Shown: positions 1-9,423 of the stretch, in pieces
Layout: every line of letters starts with the position of its first letter
How positions within the stretch are numbered: position 1 is the first letter of the stretch
Source: Blautia_A ammoniilytica
Lineage (GTDB): Bacteria > Bacillota > Clostridia > Lachnospirales > Lachnospiraceae
Length of the DNA: 64,000 bases
Direction of reading: 5' to 3'
Assembly: GCF_025566965.1 (NCBI RefSeq)
Contig: NZ_JAOQJL010000007.1
Span: forward strand, 62,001 to 126,000
Program-made: the position numbers and the translations under genes
Notes under the pieces: generated by a model
What the model was told of the DNA's origin: nothing
The model's database searches: none
The model's input: the letters and a program-made list of their open reading frames with translations, nothing else

Positions 1-1858
1 CTTTTCCCGGCATTACATTTACTTCGATCTGAAGTGTGTCGCCACCCACCTGAGTCCATGCCAGTCCACGTGCAATACCAATTTCATCTTTTTTATTTGC
101 CATCAGGTAATCATATCTTTCTTTTCCAAGGTACTCTGAAAGATTCTTCCCGGTTACACGTATCTTATCCTTTCCCTGTTCCATAATTGCTCTTGCAGTT
201 TTTCTGCAGATCCTGCCAATACACCGCTCCAGGGAACGTACACCTGCTTCTTTTGTATAATTATTAATCATCTTACGGACAGCGCTGCCCTGTATGGTAA
301 GCATGTCCTTACTGATGCCATTGATTTCCATCTGCTTTGGAATAAGATGCTCTTTGGCAATATGCTCTTTTTCATTTTCTGTATAACCGGAAATATCCAA
401 AATCTCCATACGGTCAAGAAGCGGTCTTGGAATGCCTTGCAGATCATTCGCAGTTGCAATAAAAAGAACCTCTGAAAGATCCTGAGGGATCTCTACATAA
501 TGGTCATTAAATCTGCTGTTCTGTTCAGGATCAAGAACCTCGAGAAGTGCTGATGATGTATCTCCCTTGTAATCACTGCTGGTCTTGTCAATCTCATCAA
601 GCAGGATCAGCGGATTGCTTACACCAGCCTGTGCAAGAGCTGCAGTCACCCTTCCAGGCATTGCTCCCACGTAGGTTTTCCTGTGTCCCCGGATCTCTGC
701 CTCATCACGTACACCGCCCAAACAGATCCTCACATATTTTTTATCCAATGCCTCTGCTACAGACCTGGCAATAGAGGTTTTTCCGGTACCCGGAGGTCCT
801 ACCAGACACAGGATCGGGCTTTTACCCTTATGGGTCAGGCTTCTTACAGAAAGAAATTCCATGATCCTCTCTTTTATTTCCTTCAGTCCGTAATGTCCTT
901 TTTGCAGGATCTTCCATGCCTTTTCAAGGTCTTCTGAATCCTGTGACCGCTTATCCCATGGAAGGGAAAGCAGTGTTTCTATATAGCTGCGCTCTACTGT
1001 GCTTTCTGCACTGTTGCCATTAATACTTTTGAAACGGTCAATTTCTTTGTTGATCTTCTCTTTTATTTCTTTTGATGCCTGCAGTTCTTTTAGTCTTTTC
1101 CTGTATTCTTCAGCATCATCCAGAATATTATTCTCACCCAGTTCCTCCCGGATCACCTTTAACTGCTCCCGGAGAATGTACTCCCGCTGATTCTTATCTA
1201 CCCTGGCTTTCAGCTTCTGCTGAAGTTCTTTGGTAATGCCCAAAAGATCGATTTCATTGGTGAGAAGTGCGCCGAGTACTTCGTACTGCTCCTCAAGGCC
1301 TGACGCTTCAAGAAATCTCTGCCTGTTCTGATAGGTAAGAGGCAGATTCACAGCAACCTGCTGGATCAGTTCTTCCACATCTGCAATATCCAGAATACGT
1401 ACTGCCATCTCCTTACTCATCTTACCATTGTCCTGGCAATACTGCTGGAAAAGGTCATGAATGCTGCGATGCATGGCAGCCTTTACCGGTGCCTGCAGCT
1501 CTTCTTCCTCCTGCCGGATCATGGAAACCTCAGCCTTAAGATAAGGCTCTTCCTGATCCAGGGCCAATAAATCCGCTTTTTCTGTTCCTTCTACCAGAAC
1601 CCTTAAAAGATTCTGGGGAAGCTTTACTACTTGTTTTACATAGGCGATCGTTCCGGTCTGATATAAATCCCGGAGTTCTGGTGTTTCCTGCCTGGAATTT
1701 CTCTGTGTCACCAGAAAAATCTTCTGGTCCTGGACCATTGCTGCCTCAATCGCCTTCATGGAACGCTTGCGGCTTATATCAAAATGAACAACCATTCCCG
1801 GAAGAATAGTAGTTCCCCTAAGTGCTATGGCAGGCATTATAATGACTGGTTCACTCAT
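1..1858 (-). CDS. lon: ATP-dependent protease Lon (3' end outside window)
   Basis: Lon is a cytoplasmic AAA+ serine protease that degrades misfolded and regulatory proteins. The reverse-strand reading frame starts at 1858 (MSEPVIIMPAIALRGTTILP), which is the typical Lon N-terminal substrate-binding domain. The Walker A motif GPPGTGKT lies near residue 353, encoded around 780-801. About 619 residues are visible out of a usual 770-810, so the C-terminal protease domain with its Ser-Lys dyad lies mostly beyond base 1 and was not seen. It is the last visible gene of the leftward tig-clpP-clpX-lon cluster, with only 18 bases between clpX and lon, so co-transcription is likely. Confidence 0.95.
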   Translation of the reverse strand, partial: MSEPVIIMPAIALRGTTILPGMVVHFDISRKRSMKAIEAAMVQDQKIFLVTQRNSRQETPELRDLYQTGTIAYVKQVVKLPQNLLRVLVEGTEKADLLALDQEEPYLKAEVSMIRQEEEELQAPVKAAMHRSIHDLFQQYCQDNGKMSKEMAVRILDIADVEELIQQVAVNLPLTYQNRQRFLEASGLEEQYEVLGALLTNEIDLLGITKELQQKLKARVDKNQREYILREQLKVIREELGENNILDDAEEYRKRLKELQASKEIKEKINKEIDRFKSINGNSAESTVERSYIETLLSLPWDKRSQDSEDLEKAWKILQKGHYGLKEIKERIMEFLSVRSLTHKGKSPILCLVGPPGTGKTSIARSVAEALDKKYVRICLGGVRDEAEIRGHRKTYVGAMPGRVTAALAQAGVSNPLILLDEIDKTSSDYKGDTSSALLEVLDPEQNSRFNDHYVEIPQDLSEVLFIATANDLQGIPRPLLDRMEILDISGYTENEKEHIAKEHLIPKQMEINGISKDMLTIQGSAVRKMINNYTKEAGVRSLERCIGRICRKTARAIMEQGKDKIRVTGKNLSEYLGKERYDYLMANKKDEIGIARGLAWTQVGGDTLQIEVNVMPGK

Positions 1859-1876
1859 CTATTGTCTATCCCTTCA

Positions 1877-3178
1877 TCAGGCTGTTTCCGGGGTTCCGCT
1901 TTTCTTGACCCTTGGACTTTTACGGCCTGCCGGTTGTGCCGGAGCTTCTCCCCGGACAATCTCCGGTTTGCCGGTTCCCTCTACAACCTCTTTAGTAATA
2001 ATACATTTGCGGATAGTATCATCTGAAGGAGCCTGATACATCAGATCCATCAGCGTACTCTCCATAATGGCACGCAGACCTCTGGCACCTGTCCGGCGCT
2101 CCATGGATCTTCTTGCCATCATTTCCAGTGCTTCTTCCTTAAAATCAAGTTCCACACCATCTAATTCAAACAATTTGTGATACTGCTTTGTCAATGAATT
2201 CTTAGGCTCGCGAAGAATACGGATTAAAGCCTTCTCATCCAAACTGTCCAGAGTAACAACTACCGGCAAACGCCCTACAAACTCCGGAATCAGGCCATAT
2301 TTGATCAGATCTTCCGGCATAACATCCTTAAGCACGTCACCTACGTTTCTCTCTTCTTTAGAGGTAACTTCTGCGCCAAAACCAATGGCTTTGGTATCCT
2401 GTCTGGATTCAATGATCTTTTCAAGACCATCAAAAGCACCACCGCAGATGAAAAGGATATTGGTAGTATCGATCTGCAAAAATTCCTGATGAGGATGCTT
2501 TCTTCCTCCCTGCGGCGGAACGCTTGCCACTGTGCCCTCCAGGATTTTCAAAAGAGCCTGCTGTACGCCTTCTCCGGAAACATCTCTGGTGATGGAAACA
2601 TTCTCTGATTTTCTTGTAATCTTATCGATCTCATCAATATAAATAATGCCATACTGAGCTCTCTCAATATCATAATCTGCTGCCTGGATAATCTTTAAAA
2701 GGATATTCTCCACATCCTCGCCTACATATCCGGCTTCTGTAAGAGTGGTGGCATCTGCAATGGCAAAAGGTACATTTAAAAGCCGTGCCAATGTCTGTGC
2801 CAGAAGTGTCTTACCGGATCCGGTAGGTCCAAGCATAAGAATATTGCTCTTCTGCAGTTCCACATCCAGGTTCCTGGATGCGGTCACTCTTTTATAATGA
2901 TTATATACTGCTACGGAAAGAACCTTTTTTGCTTCATCCTGTCCGATCACATAATCGTCCAGAATGGCATGGATTTCTTCCGGCTTAAGCAAATTGATCT
3001 CAGATCCCAGTTCTTGATCGTATCCTCCAAATTCCTCTTCCATGATCTCTGCACAGATACCTACGCATTCATCACAGATATATGCGCCGTCCGGTCCTGC
3101 GATCAGCTTCTTTACCTGATCCTCCGTTTTACGGCAAAAGGAACATCTTATTTTTCCCTCTCTTATCTTCTCTGCCAT
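1877..3178 (-). CDS. clpX: ATP-dependent Clp protease ATP-binding subunit ClpX
   Basis: ClpX is the AAA+ unfoldase that recognises substrates and feeds them to ClpP. The 433-residue length is normal for the family. The N-terminal C4 zinc-binding domain is visible (Cys12, Cys15, Cys35, Cys38). Walker A GPTGSGKT is at residues 117-124 and a Walker B YIDEIDK follows. The IGF motif that docks onto ClpP is present in the stretch KAIGFGAE. It lies downstream of clpP and upstream of lon, the usual Clostridia order. A bidirectional hairpin separates it from clpP, so it may be transcribed partly from its own promoter. Confidence 0.97.
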   Translation of the reverse strand: MAEKIREGKIRCSFCRKTEDQVKKLIAGPDGAYICDECVGICAEIMEEEFGGYDQELGSEINLLKPEEIHAILDDYVIGQDEAKKVLSVAVYNHYKRVTASRNLDVELQKSNILMLGPTGSGKTLLAQTLARLLNVPFAIADATTLTEAGYVGEDVENILLKIIQAADYDIERAQYGIIYIDEIDKITRKSENVSITRDVSGEGVQQALLKILEGTVASVPPQGGRKHPHQEFLQIDTTNILFICGGAFDGLEKIIESRQDTKAIGFGAEVTSKEERNVGDVLKDVMPEDLIKYGLIPEFVGRLPVVVTLDSLDEKALIRILREPKNSLTKQYHKLFELDGVELDFKEEALEMMARRSMERRTGARGLRAIMESTLMDLMYQAPSDDTIRKCIITKEVVEGTGKPEIVRGEAPAQPAGRKSPRVKKSGTPETA

Positions 3179-3263
3179 GGGTCAATACATTTCCTTTCTA
3201 TTTCTTTGCAGAAGCTTTCCCATAAAAAATACAGTTTCTGCGTCTTTCCTTTTTAAGCAAGAT

Positions 3264-3288
3264 AAGACTCCTGATGTTCAGGAGTCTT
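3264..3288. terminator. Hairpin between clpP and clpX
   Basis: AAGACTCCTGA and TCAGGAGTCTT form an 11-bp perfect stem with a 3-base loop. It is A-rich on one side and followed by TTTTC on the other, so it can work as a Rho-independent terminator in either direction. It sits after the leftward clpP and before clpX, where it would attenuate read-through. Confidence 0.75.
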
Positions 3289-3346
3289 TTCTTAATCATT
3301 ACATACAAAAGAAAGCTCCTGTTTGAGTCCTCTTTTGTTTATGTTG

Positions 3347-3928
3347 TTACTTATGCATGACAACACCATCGATCAGGCCATAAGCTTTGGCTTCTTCTGC
3401 TGACATATAATTATCCCTGTCAGTGTCCTTCTCTACAACCTCCAGTGGCTGTCCGGTATTGGCAGCAAGAATCTCATTTAAGGTTCTCTTCGTTTTTGCA
3501 ATATGATCAGCTACGATCTGGATCTCTGTAGCCTGTCCCTGGGCACCGCCTGAGGGCTGATGAATCATGATCGTTGAGTTTGGAAGGGCAAATCTCTTAC
3601 CTTTCGTACCTCCGGCCAGAAGAAATGCTCCCATGCTGGCAGCCATTCCAAGACATATTGTAGATACATCACATTTGATATACTGCATTGTATCATAAAT
3701 AGCCATGCCGGCTGTCACAGAACCTCCCGGGCTGTTAATATAAAGCTGAATATCCTTTCCAGGGTCTTCTGCTTCCAGGAAAAGCAGCTCAGCCACTACA
3801 AGGCTTGCGCTTACATCATTCACTTCTTCTCCCAGGAAAATGATCCTGTCCTTTAAAAGTCTTGAATAAATATCGTAACTTCTTTCCCCTCTGCTTGTCT
3901 GTTCAATGACATATGGCACTAAACTCAT
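3347..3928 (-). CDS. clpP: ATP-dependent Clp protease proteolytic subunit ClpP
   Basis: ClpP is the tetradecameric serine peptidase that degrades proteins unfolded by ClpX or other Clp ATPases. At 193 residues it has normal length. The catalytic triad is visible: Ser98 in GMAASMG, His123 in MIHQPSGG and Asp172 in KDTDRDN. The oxyanion-type INSPGGS motif is at residues 65-70. It is the housekeeping copy, flanked by tig upstream and clpX downstream. A separate phage ClpP-like head protease lies at 43161-43877. Confidence 0.97.
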   Translation of the reverse strand: MSLVPYVIEQTSRGERSYDIYSRLLKDRIIFLGEEVNDVSASLVVAELLFLEAEDPGKDIQLYINSPGGSVTAGMAIYDTMQYIKCDVSTICLGMAASMGAFLLAGGTKGKRFALPNSTIMIHQPSGGAQGQATEIQIVADHIAKTKRTLNEILAANTGQPLEVVEKDTDRDNYMSAEEAKAYGLIDGVVMHK

Positions 3929-3995
3929 AATTTCCTCTTTTCTACTCTCTGATTAAACGTAACTGTTCAGTACCCTTACAGTTGCGAGGCAAATT

Positions 3996-4120
3996 CAAGA
4001 ATGCCTCGGCATTCTTGCTGCGAGGTGCGCGTCATGCAATTGCATGACATACTTCTCCTGCGCACCTCTGCAATCCTGCCGGAGGCTATATCAGCTGGGG
4101 GATTGACTCCCAGCTGATAT
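3996..4120. repeat. Cluster of three strong inverted repeats between tig and clpP
   Basis: Three separate stems lie in the roughly 235-base spacer. CAAGAATGCC/GGCATTCTTG is at 3996-4017. GAGGTGCGC/GCGCACCTC is at 4022-4068 and encloses the perfect 18-base palindrome GTCATGCAATTGCATGAC at 4031-4048. ATATCAGCTGGG/CCCAGCTGATAT is at 4088-4120. None has a convincing T-tract. The spacer has no ORF. It may be an RNA-processing element or a dispersed intergenic repeat. Confidence 0.6.
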
Positions 4121-4164
4121 ATTTCAAAACACCTCACAGGATACTTCCTATTGAATAGTTACAA

Positions 4165-5451
4165 TTAAGCTTCTTTTGCAGCATCAGCTAACATAGTAAC
4201 TGCTTTCTGTACTGCCAGGTCTTCTTTCATCTGTCCAAGACCCTGCTCGCCAAGAAGCTCTCTGACTTTGTCAGCTTCCATCTTATACATCTCAGCCATC
4301 TTGCTGATCTCTTCATTGATCTCATCCTCAGATGCTTCGATATTCTCTGTCTCAACCACTTTCTCAAGAACCAATCTAGTCTGGATTCTCTTAAGAGCCT
4401 GTGGCTTCATATCTTCCATCATCTTGTCCATGCTCTGACCTGTGAACTGGAAGTACTGCTCCATGGAAAGGCCCTGGGACTGCATTCTTCTTCCGAAGTC
4501 ATCCATCATCTGACGGCACTGTGTATCGATCATTGCCTCTGGAATATCCATCTGTGCATTCTCGATCACTTTATCGATCACTGCATTCTCTTTTGCAGTT
4601 TTTGCTTCTGCTTCTTTTTTCTCTGTCAGTTCCTTCTTAACATTCTCTTTGTACTCAGCAAGAGTATCGAACTCAGAAACATCCTTTGCAAAATCATCAT
4701 CCAGCTCCGGAAGTTCTTTTGCTTCGATCTTCTTAACATCACACTGGAATACAGCTTCTTTGCCTGCAAGCTCTTTTGCCTGATATTCCTCTGGGAATGT
4801 AACCTTAACTTCTACATGGTCACCTGTATTTGCACCGATCAGCTGATCCTCAAATCCAGGAATAAATGTATTGGAGCCAATAGTCAGCGGATAATCGCTG
4901 CCCTTGCCGCCTTCAAATGCAACACCGTCTGTGAATCCTTCAAAGTCGATAGTAACAATATCATCCTTCTGTGCTGCACGATCCTCTACAGTGATTGTTC
5001 TGGAATTCTTCTCCTGCTCTTTCTTAACTTCAGCATCAACTTCTTCATCTGTTACACTGATCTCTGTCTTCGGAACTTCCAGTCCCTTATACTCACCAAG
5101 AGTAACTTCCGGCTTAACAGCTACTTCTGCTGTAAAGATAAAGTCTTTTCCAGGCTCCATCTGTACAACGTCGATCTTAGGCTGGGAAACGATCTCAAGT
5201 TCGCTCTCTGCAGCAGCTTTGCTATAATGCTCCGGTAACAGTGCATTCACAGCATCCTCCAGGAATACTCCCTTTCCGTACATCTTCTCGATCATCTTTC
5301 TTGGAGCTTTTCCTTTACGGAATCCAGGAATGGAAATTCTGTTTTTTGCTTTTTTGTAAGCACCTTCCATTGCCTTGTCTAAATCCTCAGCAGAAACTTC
5401 AATCGTAAGCTTCGCCATGTTTTTTTCCATTTTCTCAACCTGTAAACTCAT
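4165..5451 (-). CDS. tig: Trigger factor, ribosome-associated chaperone and prolyl isomerase
   Basis: Trigger factor binds near the ribosomal exit tunnel and assists folding of nascent chains. The 428-residue length is typical. The ribosome-docking signature GFRKGKAPR is near residues 43-51. The middle FKBP-type peptidyl-prolyl isomerase domain (VTIDFEGFTDGVAFEGGKG) is followed by a helical C-terminal domain rich in E and K. The start MSLQVEKMEKNMAKLTIEV matches the usual N-terminus, and an AAGGAGG site lies directly upstream. It heads the leftward tig-clpP-clpX-lon cluster. Confidence 0.97.
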   Translation of the reverse strand: MSLQVEKMEKNMAKLTIEVSAEDLDKAMEGAYKKAKNRISIPGFRKGKAPRKMIEKMYGKGVFLEDAVNALLPEHYSKAAAESELEIVSQPKIDVVQMEPGKDFIFTAEVAVKPEVTLGEYKGLEVPKTEISVTDEEVDAEVKKEQEKNSRTITVEDRAAQKDDIVTIDFEGFTDGVAFEGGKGSDYPLTIGSNTFIPGFEDQLIGANTGDHVEVKVTFPEEYQAKELAGKEAVFQCDVKKIEAKELPELDDDFAKDVSEFDTLAEYKENVKKELTEKKEAEAKTAKENAVIDKVIENAQMDIPEAMIDTQCRQMMDDFGRRMQSQGLSMEQYFQFTGQSMDKMMEDMKPQALKRIQTRLVLEKVVETENIEASEDEINEEISKMAEMYKMEADKVRELLGEQGLGQMKEDLAVQKAVTMLADAAKEA

Positions 5452-5692
5452 TTTCGTGTTCCTCCTTAAAATTCAGGTAAAATAATACATTGCCATCCGG
5501 TCTGTCAAATATCCATGCAGGCAGTCACTGTCTCAGACTTCTGGCCTTTAATTTTTATAACGCTCATGAATAACGCTACAATTCTTTATAATTACAGTCA
5601 TTGTAGTAGTATAGCACAGGAGTTTCAAAAACGCTAGTGTTTTTTCAAAGGAAAGCCCCCATTTTACATGGTTTTTCCAGCAAAAGACCATT

Positions 5693-6247
5693 TTACCGGG
5701 TATATACTACTGATTCTGCAATTTCATCTGCTTTTTCTTTTCCAAGAAGCTGTTCAATCAGGGATAGTGCAAAATCAACGGCTGTACCCAGTCCCCTGCT
5801 GGTGGTAATATTGCCATCTGTTACCACTTTTTCCAAGGATTTTTCTGCCCCTTTTAATCCGTCCATGCAGGAAGGATAAGCAGTTGCTTTCTTTCCCTCC
5901 AGAAGTCCCAGGGAAGCCAGCACAGTAGGTGCTGCGCAGATAGCTCCGATTTTTCCGCCTTTCTGATCAAATTGTGTCAACAATCTTGCAAGCGACTCAT
6001 ACTCTCCAAGGTACTTTGTCCCCGGCATCCCGCCAGGAAGCACCAGCATATCCGCATCTGAAAAATCAGTTTCATCAAATAAAGAATCTGCCAAAAGGGC
6101 AATATGGTGAGAAGTAACTACTTCTTTTTTGTCCATAATTGAAACGGTAGTGATCCGGATTCCTGCCCTGCGCATCAGATCTACTACAGCAAGTCCTTCA
6201 ATATCTTCAAATCCGTCTGCCAGAAAAATATAAACATTTTTTGCCAT
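5693..6247 (-). CDS. DJ-1/PfpI family protein (ThiJ/YajL-like)
   Basis: This 184-residue protein has the class I glutamine amidotransferase-like fold of the DJ-1/PfpI family. The nucleophile-elbow cysteine is Cys104 in GAICAAPTVL, and an early acidic residue (Glu14 or Glu17 in DGFEDIEG) would pair with it. PGGMPGTKYL at 71-80 is the conserved glycine-rich loop. Family members act as chaperones, deglycases or proteases, and the exact activity cannot be read from sequence. It is transcribed away from the CYTH gene, sharing a roughly 118-base divergent spacer. Confidence 0.88.
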   Translation of the reverse strand: MAKNVYIFLADGFEDIEGLAVVDLMRRAGIRITTVSIMDKKEVVTSHHIALLADSLFDETDFSDADMLVLPGGMPGTKYLGEYESLARLLTQFDQKGGKIGAICAAPTVLASLGLLEGKKATAYPSCMDGLKGAEKSLEKVVTDGNITTSRGLGTAVDFALSLIEQLLGKEKADEIAESVVYTR

Positions 6248-6302
6248 TATTATTTCCTCTTTCTTCCTATTTTATTTCTCCCTTGTTCCATGTATAATGA
6301 GA

Positions 6303-6350
6303 TTGGGTTTTCCCACATTATAAATGGTATTGGTTTTCCCCATATTATAT
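6303..6350 (+). repeat. Short tandem duplication upstream of the CYTH gene
   Basis: Two imperfect copies of about 21 bases lie head to tail: TTGGGTTTTCCCACATTATA at 6303-6322, and TTGGTTTTCCCCATATTATA from 6330. Each carries a TATTATA-like -10 box. They sit immediately before the AAGGAGG of the CYTH gene and could be a duplicated promoter element. Confidence 0.45.
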
Positions 6351-6365
6351 AAGGAGGCTTTTATT

Positions 6366-6827
6366 ATGGAAATCGAACGAAAATTCCTGATTTCTCAGGA
6401 AAATCTGCCCCAAAACCTGGTATCTTATCCTTCAAAAAAGATCCAACAGGGATATCTGTGTACAGATCCTGTTGTCCGTATCCGCAGATCCAATGATTCT
6501 TATTATCTTACCTATAAATCCAAAGGACTGATGTGCCGTGAAGAATACAATCTGCCTCTTACTCAGGAAGCTTATGAGCACCTGAAGCCTAAAGCAGATG
6601 GTGTTATCATATCAAAAACCAGATATGTGATTCCGGAAAAGGACGGTCTGACCATTGAATTGGACATCTTTGACGCTCCATATCAGGGGCTTTTCCTTGC
6701 AGAGGTAGAATTCTCTTCTGAAGAAGAAGCTATATCTTATATACCTCCAGAATGGTTCGGTGAAGAAGTAACCAACTCTTCCAAATATCACAACAGCACT
6801 TTAAGTAAGGGAATTTGCCAGTTGTAG
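6366..6827 (+). CDS. CYTH domain protein
   Basis: The 153-residue protein opens with MEIERKFLI, the ExExK signature of CYTH (adenylate cyclase class IV/thiamine triphosphatase) enzymes, which act on triphosphates in a metal-dependent beta tunnel. Further acidic and basic strands fit the fold, for example VVRIRRSNDSYYLTYKSKG and LTIELDIFD. The start at 6366 has an AAGGAGG 8 bases upstream; an upstream in-frame start lacks one. Its length matches short bacterial CYTH proteins, for which inorganic triphosphatase activity is known. It converges with proC. Confidence 0.88.
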   Translation: MEIERKFLISQENLPQNLVSYPSKKIQQGYLCTDPVVRIRRSNDSYYLTYKSKGLMCREEYNLPLTQEAYEHLKPKADGVIISKTRYVIPEKDGLTIELDIFDAPYQGLFLAEVEFSSEEEAISYIPPEWFGEEVTNSSKYHNSTLSKGICQL

Positions 6828-6907
6828 CAGTTTTAAGTATTTCCGATTATCTGTATCTTGATTACAGTTTGCTCTGTATCCAGATGCATTTTTATCTGAT
6901 TTTTTAT

Positions 6908-7702
6908 TTACATCTTTTTGCCTTTATCTGCGCAGGCCTGAAGTGCTTCAAAAACAGCGCTTCTAAAGCCTGCCTTTTCCAAAGTACGCACACCCTCAAT
7001 GGTGGTTCCTGCTGGTGAGCATACCATATCTTTTAATTCTCCAGGATGCATTCCTGTCTCAAGTACCATCCTGGCACTTCCCAGAACAGACTGTGCAGCA
7101 AACTGGTATGCCTGTTTTCTTGGCATCCCCTGTGCCACTGCTGCATCTGCCATTGCTTCAATGAATATAAATACGTATGCCGGAGAACACCCACTGACTG
7201 CTCCCACTGCATCCATCAATCGCTCCGGCACAACCTGCGTTTTGCCAAAACTGTCAGTGATCTTCAATACCTGTTCCAGATCATCATCTGTTACCAGTTC
7301 ATTTCTGCAAACACCTGTCATACCTTCACCTACCTGAGCAGGGGTATTTGGCATAAGGCGTGCTACTTTCAGGGATGTCTGACATATTTCCTGTATCCAG
7401 TCCAGACTTTTCCCTGGTGCAATACCGATCACCATATGCTCTGGAGTAAGATCCGCCCGTACTTCTTCGATCACTTCCTGATAGAACTGTGGCTTAACGG
7501 CCAGAATGATCGTCTTTGCATTTTTAACTACCTGGCGATTGTCCAGGGTGGTTACAACTCCCAGCTTTTCCCTGCTTCTTTTGCTGCCTTCTTCTGTAAG
7601 ATTTGATACAATGATCTCATCCTTCTGAAAAATCCCTTTTTTCAGGATCCCGCTGATCATCGCAGATCCCATGTTCCCACATCCGATAAATCCAATTTTC
7701 AT
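6908..7702 (-). CDS. proC: Pyrroline-5-carboxylate reductase
   Basis: ProC reduces pyrroline-5-carboxylate to proline with NAD(P)H, the last step of proline synthesis. The 264-residue protein begins with the Rossmann motif IGFIGCGNMGSAM. Its C-terminal signature is SPAGTTIEGVRTLEKAGFR, preceded by the dimerisation helix region VSGCSPAYVFIFIEAMADAAV. The IS1182 element lies only 63 bases upstream of its start, so its native promoter region may have been disturbed. Confidence 0.95.
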   Translation of the reverse strand: MKIGFIGCGNMGSAMISGILKKGIFQKDEIIVSNLTEEGSKRSREKLGVVTTLDNRQVVKNAKTIILAVKPQFYQEVIEEVRADLTPEHMVIGIAPGKSLDWIQEICQTSLKVARLMPNTPAQVGEGMTGVCRNELVTDDDLEQVLKITDSFGKTQVVPERLMDAVGAVSGCSPAYVFIFIEAMADAAVAQGMPRKQAYQFAAQSVLGSARMVLETGMHPGELKDMVCSPAGTTIEGVRTLEKAGFRSAVFEALQACADKGKKM

Positions 7703-7765
7703 CTTCTTTGTCTCCTTGTATACATATACATCTTTAACAAAACACCCCTGAAAGCCTGCTATTAC

Positions 7766-9423
7766 AAGGGCACTGAAAAACTTCCATTTTTTCTTAAGTG
7801 GAAGTTTTTCTTTTATATTTTTTCAATTTTTTTTTAGAAAAAGCACAAAAAAGCTATGGCTTACTCCATAGCCAGCTCTTCTAATCTTACTATTCGTTTT
7901 ACATTTGCTGTAAATGCCGTAAAATACATTTGCAGATGCATAGCAAATAGACCTCTCGAATCTGCTTTGCGCAAACCGTGAGCTTCCTTTAATTCTCCAT
8001 TCTTTTCTTCTATCCTGTGCCGAATCTTCATTCGCTCCTGAAAATATTCACTTTCTTCAAATTTAAGCCGTTCAAGATTTTTCTCGCTTGCTTGCGTAAT
8101 ACTGTAGCTTCGTTCTTTAGCCTTTGATTTCCCTACACGGCAGTTTTCTCTTTGTGAGCATTTCCGGCACTTTACTTTGCTAAATATATATCTTAAATAA
8201 GTGTTTCCGTTTTTTGCTGTTCTTTTTTCCACACGCGTGGAAAGCTCTCCGGCAGGACACTGCAACATCCCCGCATCTTTGTTAAAGCAGAAACCTTCCT
8301 CAAGGTTTCCGTTTGCTGCTGCAGCTACTGCTGTATTGGTCCTGGCAATCAATGTAATCTCTTTTCCGCAAACTTCCAGATTATCATCACTGACATATGC
8401 CATATCGCCTATAACTTCTGTAACTTTTATTCCATTTTCCTTTGCTTTTTCTATCAGTTTTGGTAATTCCTGCCCATCTGGCGCTCCTCCATCTGTTACA
8501 CTGATCCCTGCAATAAGACGTTCTTCTGTCATCGCAAGGTGATTTTTATATCCATAAAACGTACTGGTTGCCGTTTTATGCCCGAATCGTGCATCTTTAT
8601 CCTCTTTGGAGCGGATCTCTTTGAGCCGTTCATCTTCTAGCAGCTCTTTCATTTCCCGAGAAAGTTTCTGTATCTTTTCATTTCCACAGGATTCTATTCC
8701 TTCCTCCAAAATCCGGAGGAGTTCCTTAGTATAGGCAATTTCTTCATCCAACCCTGCTTCCAAAGATGGTTTCTCAGGAAATTGCTCTGATAATTCAAAA
8801 GCTGTTTTATAAATCTCTTTCCGGAGTTGTTTGCTCATATCTCGCAGAATCTGCGTTGGGGATTTTGCCCGAACAGACGCAAGTGTATGAGTGGAATCGA
8901 CGATAATGGTTCCCGATTTGATCAGGTTTTTGTCTAGTGCCTGTTGAATGGTTTCTTTCAGTAGTTCTTCTAAGATATCTTCTGTAATACGAGTTTTTCT
9001 GAATTTTGTAAGAAGACTGGAATCTATCATTTTTGCTTCCGGTTCCAGATTAAGGAAAAATTTATATGCCATGTCCGTCTGGGCGCTACTTATTAGAGCT
9101 TCGTCAGAAAGATCATACAGCTTTTTCAGAAAAAGCAGTTTAAACATCATCTCCGGTTCCTTCGCCGGGCGACCGAAATTTTCACAATACTGCTTACGAA
9201 GCATTGGATTTACAAAGCTGAAATCTATATTTTCTTTTATTCTCCGCAAAAGATGATCTTCGGGAATGATTGCATCGTAAAGCCCCTGATATGGTGACAA
9301 TGATAATTGTAACTGTGAATGATCTTTTAACATGGTAGCCGCTCCCTCCTTATATTTCTATTATAATGGAAATACGAAAAAAAGCCCAATTCTTTTTTAG
9401 AATCAGACTTTTTCAGTGCCCTT
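7766..9423. mobile_element. IS1182-family insertion sequence
   Basis: The element is 1658 bp with perfect 15-bp terminal inverted repeats: AAGGGCACTGAAAAA at 7766-7780 and TTTTTCAGTGCCCTT at 9409-9423. It holds one full-length transposase gene on the minus strand. Size and single-ORF layout fit IS1182. Flanking bases (TTAC on the left, ATAA on the right) do not show a clear target duplication. It marks the border between core chromosome (proC) and the accessory island to the right. Confidence 0.92.
7861..9333 (-). CDS. IS1182 family transposase
   Basis: This 490-residue DDE transposase has an N-terminal DUF772-type domain (YDAIIPEDHLLRRIKENIDF) and the sequence FGRPAKEPEMMFKLLFLKKLYDLSDE. 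Its catalytic acids are visible: Asp in IIVDSTHT, Asp in VIGDMAYVS, and Glu in the C-terminal region with IRHRIEEKNGELKEAHGLRK. A CxxC-type pair (KCRKCSQRENC) precedes the last acid. No frameshift or stop interrupts it, so the element could still be active. Confidence 0.93.
   Translation of the reverse strand: MLKDHSQLQLSLSPYQGLYDAIIPEDHLLRRIKENIDFSFVNPMLRKQYCENFGRPAKEPEMMFKLLFLKKLYDLSDEALISSAQTDMAYKFFLNLEPEAKMIDSSLLTKFRKTRITEDILEELLKETIQQALDKNLIKSGTIIVDSTHTLASVRAKSPTQILRDMSKQLRKEIYKTAFELSEQFPEKPSLEAGLDEEIAYTKELLRILEEGIESCGNEKIQKLSREMKELLEDERLKEIRSKEDKDARFGHKTATSTFYGYKNHLAMTEERLIAGISVTDGGAPDGQELPKLIEKAKENGIKVTEVIGDMAYVSDDNLEVCGKEITLIARTNTAVAAAANGNLEEGFCFNKDAGMLQCPAGELSTRVEKRTAKNGNTYLRYIFSKVKCRKCSQRENCRVGKSKAKERSYSITQASEKNLERLKFEESEYFQERMKIRHRIEEKNGELKEAHGLRKADSRGLFAMHLQMYFTAFTANVKRIVRLEELAME

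Noticed and set aside
4816..5238. Plus-strand ORFs inside tig
   Set aside because: Shadows of the trigger factor gene, with no ribosome-binding site or recognisable protein features.
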